Made by a program: the position numbers and the translations under genes. From Streptomyces stelliscabiei (lineage in GTDB: Bacteria; Actinomycetota; Actinomycetes; Streptomycetales; Streptomycetaceae), in contig NZ_JADBGF010000001.1 of NCBI RefSeq assembly GCF_014873495.1, positions 4,216,001-4,280,000 of the forward strand: 64,000 bases of DNA. The letters are read 5' to 3'. The notes beneath the pieces were generated by a model. The model did not search any database. It was not told where the DNA came from and saw only the letters and a program-made list of their open reading frames with translations. Positions 25,236 to 33,024 of the stretch are shown piece after piece (position 1 is the first letter of the stretch; every line of letters begins with the position of its first letter).

Positions 25236-26390
25236 TCACAGGTTGCCTCTCTTCTCCTGCTCCCTCTCGATCGCCTCGAACAGCGCCTTGAAGTTGCCCT
25301 TCCCGAAGCCCATCGACCCGTGCCGCTCGATGATCTCGAAGAAGACCGTCGGCCGGTCCTGGACCGGCTTGGTGAAGATCTGCAGCAGATACCCGTCCTC
25401 GTCCCGGTCCGCGAGGATCCTCAGTTCGCGCAGGGTGTCGACGGGCACGCGCGTGTCGCCCACCCACTCCCCGAGCGTGTCGTAGTACGAGTCGGGCGTG
25501 TTCAGGAACTCGACCCCCGCCGCCCGCATCGTCCGTACGGTCCGCACGATGTCGTTCGTGTCGAGGGCGATGTGCTGGACGCCCGCGCCGCCGTAGAACT
25601 CCAGGTACTCGTCGATCTGGGACTTCCTCTTGGCGACGGCGGGCTCGTTGATCGGGAACTTGACCTTGAGCGTGCCGTCCGCGACGACCTTCGACATCAG
25701 CGCGCTGTACTCGGTGGCGATGTCGTCGCCCACGAACTCCTTCATGTTCGTGAAGCCCATGACCCGGTGGTAGAACTCCACCCACTCGTTCATGCGCCCG
25801 AGTTCGACGTTGCCGACGCAGTGGTCGATGGCCCGGAAGGTGCTCCGGGCGGGCGGCTCGACGACGGGGTCGGCGGCGACGTGGCCGGGGAGGTACGGGC
25901 CGTCGTAGCCGGAGCGGTCCACGAGGGTGTGCCGGGTCGTGCCGTACGTGGCGATCGCGGCCAGGACGACGGTGCCGTGCTCGTCCTTCATTTCGTACGG
26001 CTCGGCGACCGGACGCGCGCCGTGCTCGACGGCGTAGGCGTACGCGCGCCGCGCGTCCGGGACCTCGATGGCGAGGTCGACGACGCCGTCCCCGTGCTCG
26101 GCGACGTGCTCGGCGAGGAAGTGGCCCCAAGGGGTGGTGGGTCTCACGACCGACGTGAGGACGAACCGGGCCGAGCCGTTCTCCAGGACGTAGCTCGCCG
26201 TCTCGCGGCTGCCGGTCTCGGGGCCGGCGTAGGCGACGAGACGCATGCCGAAGGCGGTGGAGTAGTAGTGGGCGGCCTGTTTGGCGTTGCCCACGGCGAA
26301 GACCACCGCGTCCATTCCCTTGACCGGGAAGGGGTCTGCCTGCCGGGCGGTGCCGGGGACGCGCCGGGTGTGCGCGGAGGTGGCTGCCAT
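25236..26390 (-). CDS. hppD: 4-hydroxyphenylpyruvate dioxygenase
   Basis: 384 residues. The iron ligands are in place: His near residue 190 (AIDHCVGNV), His near 272 (GVQHIALDTNDIV) and Glu near 352 (FFEIIER), with the C-terminal helix GMGFGKGNFKALFEAIEREQ-like segment. It converts 4-hydroxyphenylpyruvate to homogentisate in tyrosine catabolism, a route also tapped for ochronotic pigment. A divergent Lrp/AsnC regulator shares the 123-bp promoter region. The ATG at 26390 is the family start; an upstream extension to 26429 is unlikely. Confidence 0.95.
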   Translation of the reverse strand: MAATSAHTRRVPGTARQADPFPVKGMDAVVFAVGNAKQAAHYYSTAFGMRLVAYAGPETGSRETASYVLENGSARFVLTSVVRPTTPWGHFLAEHVAEHGDGVVDLAIEVPDARRAYAYAVEHGARPVAEPYEMKDEHGTVVLAAIATYGTTRHTLVDRSGYDGPYLPGHVAADPVVEPPARSTFRAIDHCVGNVELGRMNEWVEFYHRVMGFTNMKEFVGDDIATEYSALMSKVVADGTLKVKFPINEPAVAKRKSQIDEYLEFYGGAGVQHIALDTNDIVRTVRTMRAAGVEFLNTPDSYYDTLGEWVGDTRVPVDTLRELRILADRDEDGYLLQIFTKPVQDRPTVFFEIIERHGSMGFGKGNFKALFEAIEREQEKRGNL

Positions 26391-26454
26391 GTGCCGCAGA
26401 CTCCTCCGCGCCCGCAAGGTGCGCAACACGTCGGGTTCACGCAGGACAATCTGT

Positions 26455-26481
26455 GCAAGGCAGTACGCCTACACCTGCTTG
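26455..26481. promoter_or_regulatory. Candidate Lrp operator in the hppD/lrp intergenic region
   Basis: GCAAGGCAG and CTGCTTG face each other across 11 bp within the 123-bp divergent promoter. Lrp/AsnC regulators commonly bind their own divergent promoter. Weak, short arms. Confidence 0.35.
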
Positions 26482-26513
26482 TTCTGTACAGGGTGACCAT
26501 CCGGGGAGGTCTG

Positions 26514-27044
26514 ATGGCGATCGATCATCTGGACGGGCGGCTTATCGTCCTGCTCGCGCGGGAGCCGCGGATCGGGGTGCTGGAGATGTCACGGCGGCTG
26601 GGGGTCGCACGGGGCACCGTGCAGGCCCGGCTGGACCGGCTCCAGTCGCACGGAGTCATCCGCGGGTTCGGCCCCGAGGTCGATCCGGCCGCGCTCGGCT
26701 ATCCGGTCACGGCGTTCGCGACGTTGCAGATCAGACAGGGACAGGGCGCCGACGTACGGGCCCACCTGGCGACCGTCCCGGAGGTGCTGGAGCTGCACAC
26801 GACGACCGGCAACGGGGACATGCTGTGCCGGCTCGTGGCCCGTTCGAACGCCGATCTCCAGCGGGTGATCGACCGGGTCGTCGGCATCGACGGCATCGTC
26901 CGGGCCGCCACGGCGATCGTCATGGAGAACCCCGTTCCGCTGCGGATCATCCCGCTGGTGGAGCAGGCGGCACAGGCGGCGCAGGCGGCGCACCCGCCGG
27001 CCTCGGATCCGACGTCGGAGGAAGGGGTCGGGGGGACGGGGTGA
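26514..27044 (+). CDS. Lrp/AsnC-family regulator
   Basis: 176 residues. HTH at about residues 20-45 (RIGVLEMSRRLGVARGTVQA RLDRLQ), then the RAM ligand-binding domain (VTAFATLQIRQGQG ... VLELHTTTGNGDMLCRLVAR). The tail after residue 150 is an Ala/Gln-rich extension. GGAGG lies four bases before the ATG. Its divergence from hppD suggests control of tyrosine catabolism in response to an aromatic amino acid; this is inference. Confidence 0.88.
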   Translation: MAIDHLDGRLIVLLAREPRIGVLEMSRRLGVARGTVQARLDRLQSHGVIRGFGPEVDPAALGYPVTAFATLQIRQGQGADVRAHLATVPEVLELHTTTGNGDMLCRLVARSNADLQRVIDRVVGIDGIVRAATAIVMENPVPLRIIPLVEQAAQAAQAAHPPASDPTSEEGVGGTG

Positions 27045-27059
27045 GGACGAGGCCGCCGT

Positions 27060-27860
27060 TCAGCAGCTCGGGACCTTGCCCCTGCCCGTCTCCAGCGCCA
27101 CGAGCGAGCCGACCGCGCCCTTCAGCGTCGTCACCGGGATGAGCCGCAGCCCCTTGGGCAGTTCGTTCCGCGCGTCGGCGCACTCGGCCTTGGGGACGAG
27201 GAAGACGGTCGCGCCGTCACGGCGGGCCGCCTGGGTCTTGAGCGCGACCCCGCCGACGGGGCCGACCCGGCCGGCGGTGTCGATGGTCCCCGTACCGGCG
27301 ATGACACGACCGCCCGTGAGGTCGCCGCCGCTGCCGTCGCCGTCGAGCTTGTCGACGATGCCGAGGGAGAACAGCAGCCCCGCGCTGGGGCCGCCGACGT
27401 CGGCGAGCCGCAGGGTGACCTCGATGTCGCCGGAGTCCTCGCCGAGGTAGGCGAGCGCCGCCTCGGTGGCCGTGTCCTGGGACTCCTTCATCTCGGCCTC
27501 GTTGTGCTTCCGGATCTCCTCGGTGGTGTCGCCGCTGGGGTAGACCGCCTCGCGCGGCATGACGGCCTGGTCCGTGCGGAACCAGCCGTCGAGCACGTCG
27601 CCGAGTCCGACGCGGGTGTCCGGTCCGGTCGCCTCGATCGTCGTCATCCGCAGCTGCCCGCTGGTCTTCCGGGCCTCCGCGCCACTGATCGTGATCACCG
27701 GGTCCCCCTTGTTCTCGCCCAGCACGTTCGCCGTCATCCCCGGCTGCGCCACGGAGAACGGCAACGGCGCGAACACCGCCGTGGCGAGCAGCCCCACCAC
27801 GGGAAGGGCGCAGACGGCTACGGCCACGGGACGCGAAAGGCTGGAGAGACGAGAGAGCAC
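27060..27860 (-). CDS. Lon-like secreted or membrane serine peptidase lacking the PDZ domain
   Basis: 266 residues. A membrane segment at about 12-32 anchors it. Residues 95-140 (FRTDQAVMPREAVYPSG and KESQDTATEAALAYLG) match the region before the PDZ domain of YlbL-type proteins, and residues 155 on (DVGGPSAGLLFSLGIVDKL ... GRVGPVGGVALKTQAA) are the Lon S16 domain with Ser159/Lys208 dyad. The PDZ domain that normally sits between these is missing. GTG start; TAGATT six bases upstream suggests a leaderless transcript. An intramembrane-proximal protease is expected; substrate unknown. Confidence 0.8.
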   Translation of the reverse strand: MLSRLSSLSRPVAVAVCALPVVGLLATAVFAPLPFSVAQPGMTANVLGENKGDPVITISGAEARKTSGQLRMTTIEATGPDTRVGLGDVLDGWFRTDQAVMPREAVYPSGDTTEEIRKHNEAEMKESQDTATEAALAYLGEDSGDIEVTLRLADVGGPSAGLLFSLGIVDKLDGDGSGGDLTGGRVIAGTGTIDTAGRVGPVGGVALKTQAARRDGATVFLVPKAECADARNELPKGLRLIPVTTLKGAVGSLVALETGRGKVPSC

Positions 27861-27972
27861 GGGGTCAATCTAACGTGAGGCCGGTTCCGGCCAGGGGGCG
27901 GTCGGTCGAGGGCGGAGCCGACGCCGGGGGTCCGGTGGCTGGTGTGCCGGGACCGGTCGTGGGCCCTGGGGC

Positions 27973-28458
27973 TCAGTTGACGTCCACGTCCTCGAAGAGC
28001 GCGAGGAGTCGCGTCAGCACCCGCACGCAGGCGTCGATGTCGGCGGCGGTCAGATCGTCGCCCGCCTGCCGCAGCAGCACGCGCTCCCGGGCCACCAGCG
28101 CGTCGATGGTCGACCGGCCGGTGTCGGTCAGCCGGATCAGGGAGGACCGCTGGTGCGCGGGGTTCGGGACCGCCTCGACGAGGTCCCGGCCCGCCGCCTC
28201 GTTGACCATGCGCTGCACGAACTGCCTGCTCAGCGCCAGGGTCCGGCCCATCTGCGGCACGGTCATGGGTTGCCCGCCCATGCGCAACAGCTCCAGGACG
28301 GCGCGTACGCCGACGGGGAACCCCTCCTTGCGTTCCTTCAGCTCCAGCGCACGGGTCGTCCGCCGGTAGAGGGGGCCGAGGACGGCGAACACCTCGGACA
28401 GCCGCCCGGCGAGCAGGTCGGGCGGCAGCGGCTCATCGTTCTCTGTCACGGGGGTCAC
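27973..28458 (-). CDS. MarR-family regulator
   Basis: 161 residues. Winged helix: GFPVGVRAVLELLRMGGQPM, TVPQMGRTLALSRQFVQRMV NEAAGRDLVEAVPNPAHQRS SLIRLTDTGR. GTG start at 28458 with GGAGA eight bases upstream. It is divergent from an alpha/beta hydrolase gene; two near-identical palindromes in the gap are the likely operators, so autorepression plus control of the hydrolase is expected. Ligand unknown. Confidence 0.88.
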   Translation of the reverse strand: MTPVTENDEPLPPDLLAGRLSEVFAVLGPLYRRTTRALELKERKEGFPVGVRAVLELLRMGGQPMTVPQMGRTLALSRQFVQRMVNEAAGRDLVEAVPNPAHQRSSLIRLTDTGRSTIDALVARERVLLRQAGDDLTAADIDACVRVLTRLLALFEDVDVN

Positions 28459-28524
28459 GGGGTCATTCTCCGTCCTTCGCCACGGGGGCGGTCACCTCCG
28501 CACTCCACCCCACCTCACCCCATA

Positions 28525-28543
28525 ATGACAACCTGGTTGTCAT
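28525..28543. promoter_or_regulatory. MarR operator 1
   Basis: Perfect palindrome ATGACAACC-T-GGTTGTCAT in the gap between the MarR gene and the hydrolase. CATAAT at 28521-28526 overlaps it and could be a -10 box for the hydrolase promoter. Confidence 0.75.
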
Positions 28544-28555
28544 CATGGGGTCAAC

Positions 28556-28574
28556 ATGACACCCTGGTTGTCAT
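28556..28574. promoter_or_regulatory. MarR operator 2, over the hydrolase start codon
   Basis: ATGACACCCTGGTTGTCAT, one mismatch from the first operator, exactly 31 bp downstream (three helical turns). Its last two bases are the first two of the hydrolase ATG. Confidence 0.7.
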
Positions 28575-29439
28575 GACCAAGACCTCGCAGGTCACCCTGC
28601 GCACGTTCGCGTCCGACGACGGCCCGCTCGCCTATCAGGACGTCGGTTCGGGCCCCCCGCTGGTGCTGCTGCACGGCGGCTTCACGGACCACCGCATGTG
28701 GCGCGATCTGGTGCCCGCCCTCGCGGCCGGCCACCGGGTCATCGCCCCGGACGCGCGGGGGCACGGCGCCTCCGCCAACGCGAGCGGACCGTTCCGGTTC
28801 ACCGACGACCTCGCCGCGCTGCTGCGCCACCTGGACACCGGCCCGGCGATCCTGGTCGGCCTGTCGATGGGCGGCGGCACCGCCGTCGACACGGCACTGG
28901 AACATCCCGGGCTCGTACGCGCCCTCGTCGTCAGCGGAGTCGGGACCAGCGAACCCGAGTTCACGGACCCGAGGACCAAGGACAGCACCGCCCGGTACTA
29001 CGGCGCGCTGATGTCGGGCGACATCGAGGGGTGGCTGGACATCGTCGGCGAGACCGTCGCGGGACCGCACCGGGCGGTCGACGACGTGGACCCCGAGATC
29101 GTGCGGCGCGTGCGGGAGATGAGCCGCGCCACCGCCGCCAAGCACACCCTCGGCGAGACGGACTGGCACGTCCCGGTGACCGACACCTGGGCCCGCGCCG
29201 CCACCATCACCGTCCCCGTGCTCGCCCTCAACGGCGCCCTGGACGCCCCCGACCTCATCGCCATGGCCGAGCGCCTGACCAGGACGGTCGCCGGCGATGG
29301 CCGGGCCGTCTCGATCGAGGGTGCGGCCCACTACCCCAACATGGAGCAGCCGAAGGCCTTCACCGATCATCTACTGGACTGGCTGAGCACGCTGGACGAC
29401 CGGAGCGACCAAAGCAACCGGGGCGACCGGACCGGCTGA
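28573..29439 (+). CDS. Alpha/beta hydrolase
   Basis: 288 residues. SGPPLVLLHGGFTDHRMW forms the oxyanion side, GLSMGGGTAVD holds the nucleophile Ser98, and GAAHYPNMEQP the histidine near residue 253. Closest in layout to small ester or C-C hydrolases such as 3-oxoadipate enol-lactonase, but substrate cannot be assigned. Tail of hydrophilic repeats (DDRSDQSNRGDRTG). Expression is probably repressed by the divergent MarR through the two palindromes. Confidence 0.85.
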   Translation: MTKTSQVTLRTFASDDGPLAYQDVGSGPPLVLLHGGFTDHRMWRDLVPALAAGHRVIAPDARGHGASANASGPFRFTDDLAALLRHLDTGPAILVGLSMGGGTAVDTALEHPGLVRALVVSGVGTSEPEFTDPRTKDSTARYYGALMSGDIEGWLDIVGETVAGPHRAVDDVDPEIVRRVREMSRATAAKHTLGETDWHVPVTDTWARAATITVPVLALNGALDAPDLIAMAERLTRTVAGDGRAVSIEGAAHYPNMEQPKAFTDHLLDWLSTLDDRSDQSNRGDRTG

Positions 29440-29491
29440 ACGAGGAGAGGGAGGAGTGGGTCGAGGCGGCGGGTCTCGCCACCCCCACGCG

Positions 29492-30133
29492 TCACCGCAG
29501 CGCGTCGGCCACCTCTCGGGCCGCGTCCATGACGCGCGGCCCGACCCGCTCCGGCACCGCGTCCGCCAGCATGACGACGCCCACGCTGCCCTCGACCCCG
29601 GTCACCCCGAGCAGCGGCGCGGCGGCCCCGCTGGCCCCCGCCTCCAGCTCCCCGTGCGTGAGCGTGTACCCGGGCCAGTCCCCCGGCTGCTGCCGGCCCG
29701 ACAGGATCGCGCGTCCCGCGGCCCCCCGGTCCAGCGAGTGCCGGAAGCCGGCCCGGTACGCCACGTGGTAGTCCGTCCAGGTCGGCTCGACGACCGCGAC
29801 GGCCAGCGCCTCGGTCCCGTCGACGAGGGTGAGATGGGCGGTCGCCCCTATGTCCTCGGCCAGCGACCGCAACGCGGGCAGCGCGGCCTCCCGCACCAGG
29901 GGGTGCACCTGCCGTCCGAGCCGCAGCACGCCCAGCCCGACCCGGGCACGTCCGCCCAGGTCACGGCGGACGAGGGAGTGCTGCTCCAGAGTGGCGAGCA
30001 GGCGGTACACGACGGTTCGGTTGACCCCGAGCTTGTTGGACAGCTCGGTGACGGTCAGTCCGTGATCGGTGTCGGCCAGCAGCTTGAGGACACGCAGTCC
30101 CCGGTCGAGTGTCTGAGAGGTCTCCGCGGTCAC
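29492..30133 (-). CDS. IclR-family regulator
   Basis: 213 residues. HTH at about 10-55 (TLDRGLRVLKLLADTDHGLT VTELSNKLGVNRTVVYRLLA), then the IclR effector domain. This protein is shorter than the usual 250, the effector domain ending after EGSVGVVMLADAVPERVGPR. The start is the GTG at 30133, with AAGGAG eight bases upstream; the GTG nine bases earlier sits on top of that site and is rejected. Effector and targets unknown. Confidence 0.88.
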   Translation of the reverse strand: MTAETSQTLDRGLRVLKLLADTDHGLTVTELSNKLGVNRTVVYRLLATLEQHSLVRRDLGGRARVGLGVLRLGRQVHPLVREAALPALRSLAEDIGATAHLTLVDGTEALAVAVVEPTWTDYHVAYRAGFRHSLDRGAAGRAILSGRQQPGDWPGYTLTHGELEAGASGAAAPLLGVTGVEGSVGVVMLADAVPERVGPRVMDAAREVADALR

Positions 30134-30461
30134 GACACCCACTCCTTCTTGGGTGAGGCGGCGACCCCTGTCACGGCTGATGCGTCACCGGTCCCGTCGG
30201 CGTCGCGCCACAGAGGCCGCCGATCGGCTGAACCCGGATGATCCGGGCGGAGTCGCTTCACGGCTGCGCTCCGCGGCGGCGCTGCCACGGGGCGTGTGCG
30301 TAGCGGGACAGTAGACGAGCCGGTTCGCTGAGCGGAAGACTCCGTCCAGAATCCGGTCAGCGACCGGTACGGACTACTTGTATTTGTCGCGAAATGTGCG
30401 GGCGCACCGACGCAGAGCGCACGCCCCGCACAGGACCTTCGGAGCGCGCCTCGAAGGTCGG
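30134..30461. other. Intergenic region, IclR promoter and helicase terminator
   Basis: 328 bp. The end toward 30461 contains the helicase terminator; the rest presumably carries the IclR promoter. No gene, RNA or operator recognised. Confidence 0.4.
30434..30459 (-). terminator. Hairpin after the helicase gene
   Basis: GACCTTCG / CGAAGGTC arms (8 bp) around a 10-nt loop, ending 2 bp past the stop codon. Confidence 0.5.
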
Positions 30462-32255
30462 TCACTTCATCCGGGTGGCCCACTCCTGCACCTTGGCGAT
30501 GCGCTGCCGCAACTGCCCGGCCGTGGCCTCGGCGCTCGGCGGTCCGCCGCACACCCGCCGTACCTCGGTGTGGATGACACCGTGCGGCTTGCCGCACTGG
30601 TGGGAGTACGCGCCGACCATGCCGTTGAGCTGTTTGCGCAGCTCCAGCAGTTCCTTGTGGGTGACGACGGGCCGCCGGTCGGCGGGCAGCTCCACGAGGT
30701 CGGCCTCCGCGTCCGGCTTCTTGCGGCTGTGCGCGATCTGCCGCGCCTGCCGCTTCTGGAGCAGCAACTGCACCTGGTCCGGCTCCAGCAGACCCGGGAT
30801 GCCGAGGTAGTCCTGCTCCTCCTCGCTCCCGGGGTGGGCCTGCATGCCGAACTCGGCGCCGTTGTACATGACCCGGTCGAACACCGCGTCCGACTCCAGC
30901 GCCTCGAACGGCAGCATGTCCTGGTCGCCGGTGTCCTCGTCCTGCTCCCGCTCCGCCTCCGCGAGGAGCTTGTCCTCCTCGGCGTACGGGTCCTCCTCGC
31001 CCTCCTTCTTCGGCTTGTCGAGGGCGTGGTCCCGCTCCACCTCCATCTCGTTGGCGAAGGTGAGCAGGTCGGGGATGGTCGGCAGGAACACGGACGCGGT
31101 CTCGCCGCGCCGCCGGGACCGTACGAAGCGTCCGACGGCCTGGGCGAAGAAGAGCGGGGTGGAGATGGTGGTGGCGTAGACCCCCACGGCCAGCCGGGGC
31201 ACGTCGACGCCCTCGGACACCATCCGCACGGCGACCATCCAGCGGTCGGTGCCGTGAGCGAACTCGTCGATACGGTTCGAGGCGCCCGAGTCGTCGGAGA
31301 GGACGACCGTCGCGCTCGTCCCCGTGATCTCGCGGATCAGCTTGGCGTAGGCGCGGGCGGAGTCCTGGTCGGTGGCGATGACGAGGGCGCCGGCGTCCGG
31401 GATGCCCTTCCTGACCTCGGTGAGCCGCTGGTCGGCGGCGCGCAGCACGCTCGGCATCCACTCGCCGCGCGGATCGAGGGCCGTACGCCAGGCCTGACTG
31501 ATCGCGTCCTTGGTCATGGGTTCGCCGAGACGGGCCTCGATCTCGTCGCCCGCCTTGGTCCGCCAGCGCATGTTGCCGCTGTAGGAGAGGAAGATGACGG
31601 GCCGCACGACGTTGTCGGCGAGCGCGTTGCCGTAGCCGTAGGTGTAGTCGGCGGACGACCGCCGGATCCCGTCCGCCCCCTCCTCGTACGTCACGAACGG
31701 GATGGGGTTGGTGTCGGAACGGAAGGGTGTGCCGGTGAGGGCGAGCCGCCGGGTGGCGGGCTCGAAGGCCTCCAGGCACGCCTCGCCCCAGGACTTGCTG
31801 TCACCGGCGTGGTGGATCTCGTCGAGGATGACGAGGGTCTTGCGCTGCTCGCTGCGGTTGCGGTGCAGCATGGGCCGCACGCCCACACCCGCGTACGTGA
31901 CCGCGACGCCGTCGTACTCCTTGCTGAGCGGCCCCGCGCTGTACTCCGGGTCCAGCTTGATCCCTATCCGCGCCGCGGCCTCGGCCCACTGCTTCTTCAG
32001 ATGCTCGGTGGGCGCCACGACCGTCACCTGCTGCACGACATGGTGGTGCAGCAGCCAGGACGCGAGCGTCAGCGCGAAGGTCGTCTTCCCGGCGCCGGGG
32101 GTCGCGACCGCGAGGAAGTCCCGCGGCTGCTCCTGGATGTACCTGTCCATCGCCCCCTGCTGCCAGGCACGCAGCTTGCTTGCGGTACCCCAGGGGGCAC
32201 GGCCAGGGAAGGCGGGCGAGAGGTGGTGGTTCGAGGAGGTGGCGGTGGTAGTCAC
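30462..32255 (-). CDS. Superfamily 2 DEAD/DEAH-type helicase
   Basis: 597 residues. Walker A ATPGAGKT at 51-58, DEIHH (Walker B, DEAH-like), ALTGTPFRSD (motif III), MVSEGVDVPRLAVGVY and QAVGRFVRSRR (motifs V and VI). N-terminal LRAWQQGAMDRYIQEQPRDF is the Q-motif region. The C-terminal 180 residues (EEDPYAEEDKLLAEAEREQD ... ) are acidic and carry a CGKPHG/VCGG pair. A GTG at 32255 is the likely start. Nucleic-acid remodelling is certain, but whether on RNA or DNA is not. Confidence 0.85.
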   Translation of the reverse strand: MTTTATSSNHHLSPAFPGRAPWGTASKLRAWQQGAMDRYIQEQPRDFLAVATPGAGKTTFALTLASWLLHHHVVQQVTVVAPTEHLKKQWAEAAARIGIKLDPEYSAGPLSKEYDGVAVTYAGVGVRPMLHRNRSEQRKTLVILDEIHHAGDSKSWGEACLEAFEPATRRLALTGTPFRSDTNPIPFVTYEEGADGIRRSSADYTYGYGNALADNVVRPVIFLSYSGNMRWRTKAGDEIEARLGEPMTKDAISQAWRTALDPRGEWMPSVLRAADQRLTEVRKGIPDAGALVIATDQDSARAYAKLIREITGTSATVVLSDDSGASNRIDEFAHGTDRWMVAVRMVSEGVDVPRLAVGVYATTISTPLFFAQAVGRFVRSRRRGETASVFLPTIPDLLTFANEMEVERDHALDKPKKEGEEDPYAEEDKLLAEAEREQDEDTGDQDMLPFEALESDAVFDRVMYNGAEFGMQAHPGSEEEQDYLGIPGLLEPDQVQLLLQKRQARQIAHSRKKPDAEADLVELPADRRPVVTHKELLELRKQLNGMVGAYSHQCGKPHGVIHTEVRRVCGGPPSAEATAGQLRQRIAKVQEWATRMK

Positions 32256-32434
32256 GGTCTCCGGTCTGGGGGTCGAGCGGCAGATGGCAGCCCCGGGCGA
32301 CTCGCGCGGCGACGCGGAAACCCCGGCTACGTATGACAACCGGGCCACCCTACCGGCGGCGGGGTCGCGACGAGGCGCCGATCCCGCCGGGCCGCCCTCA
32401 GGTGGGATCCACCTCACAGAGGGCGGCCTCCATG

Positions 32435-32803
32435 TCAGCGCGCGAAGCGCGGCAGCTGGGCAGCGATCTTGGGTACGTCCAAGGCCCCCTGGCAGACGTC
32501 CAGCACGAAACGCTCCGCTTCGTCCACATCGAAGTCGGCGTCCAGCGGGTGCCCGTTCATGTGCAGGAACACCCAGGTCGCGTACCAGGCGATACGCTTG
32601 TTCCCGTCGACGAGAGCATGGTTGCGGGCCAGGGACTCCATCAGCGCCGCACCCTTCTGCCACACGTCCGGGTAGGCGTCCTGCCCGAACACGCTCGACC
32701 GGGGGCGCGCCAGCGCCGAGTCCAGCAGTCCGTAGTCCCGCACTTCGTCGGCCCCGAGCCGCTTCGCCAGATTCAGCACCTCCGGCAGCGTGAGGTAGTG
32801 CAT
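32435..32803 (-). CDS. Doc-type (Fic-fold) toxin
   Basis: 122 residues. The motif HALVDGNKRIAW (His62 to Arg70) is the Doc variant of the Fic active site: Lys replaces the second Gly of HPFxxGNGR, which in the Doc toxin turns AMP transfer into phosphorylation of EF-Tu. The rest (YLTLPEVLNLAKRLGADEVR DYGLLDSALARP) matches death-on-curing proteins. Its ATG overlaps the stop of the upstream antitoxin by one base (TGATG), so the pair is translationally coupled. Confidence 0.85.
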   Translation of the reverse strand: MHYLTLPEVLNLAKRLGADEVRDYGLLDSALARPRSSVFGQDAYPDVWQKGAALMESLARNHALVDGNKRIAWYATWVFLHMNGHPLDADFDVDEAERFVLDVCQGALDVPKIAAQLPRFAR

Positions 32804-33000
32804 CAGGCGAGCCTCCGGTTCAACTCGCCGCTGGCCTTCAGCACGTGCTCGGCCGCCTCGTTGAACAGTCTTGAGTGCTCGTTTATGGCCGCGATCACCG
32901 CGTCGTGCGCAAAGGCCTGCATGCTGCGCCCTTCCGCCGCCGCACGGTCGCGCAGGGCGTCGAGCTCTTCATCCGTAAACCGCAGGTTCAGTCCAGCCAT
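32803..33000 (-). CDS. Ribbon-helix-helix-like antitoxin to Doc
   Basis: 65 residues: MAGLNLRFTDEELDALRDRA AAEGRSMQAFAHDAVIAAIN EHSR, then a helical tail. The first 50 residues look like a ribbon-helix-helix DNA-binding domain rather than the Phd fold of the classical Phd-Doc pair; the tail probably covers the toxin. It overlaps the toxin start by one base. A GGTAC-N6-GTACC palindrome lies 9 bp upstream. Confidence 0.75.
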   Translation of the reverse strand: MAGLNLRFTDEELDALRDRAAAEGRSMQAFAHDAVIAAINEHSRLFNEAAEHVLKASGELNRRLA

Positions 33001-33008
33001 GAGTAAAC

Positions 33009-33024
33009 GGTACTACTTGGTACC
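33009..33024. promoter_or_regulatory. Candidate toxin-antitoxin operator over the MFS stop codon
   Basis: GGTAC-TACTTG-GTACC ends 9 bp before the antitoxin ATG and contains the TAG stop of the MFS gene. Toxin-antitoxin operons usually autorepress through a palindrome here. Confidence 0.4.
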
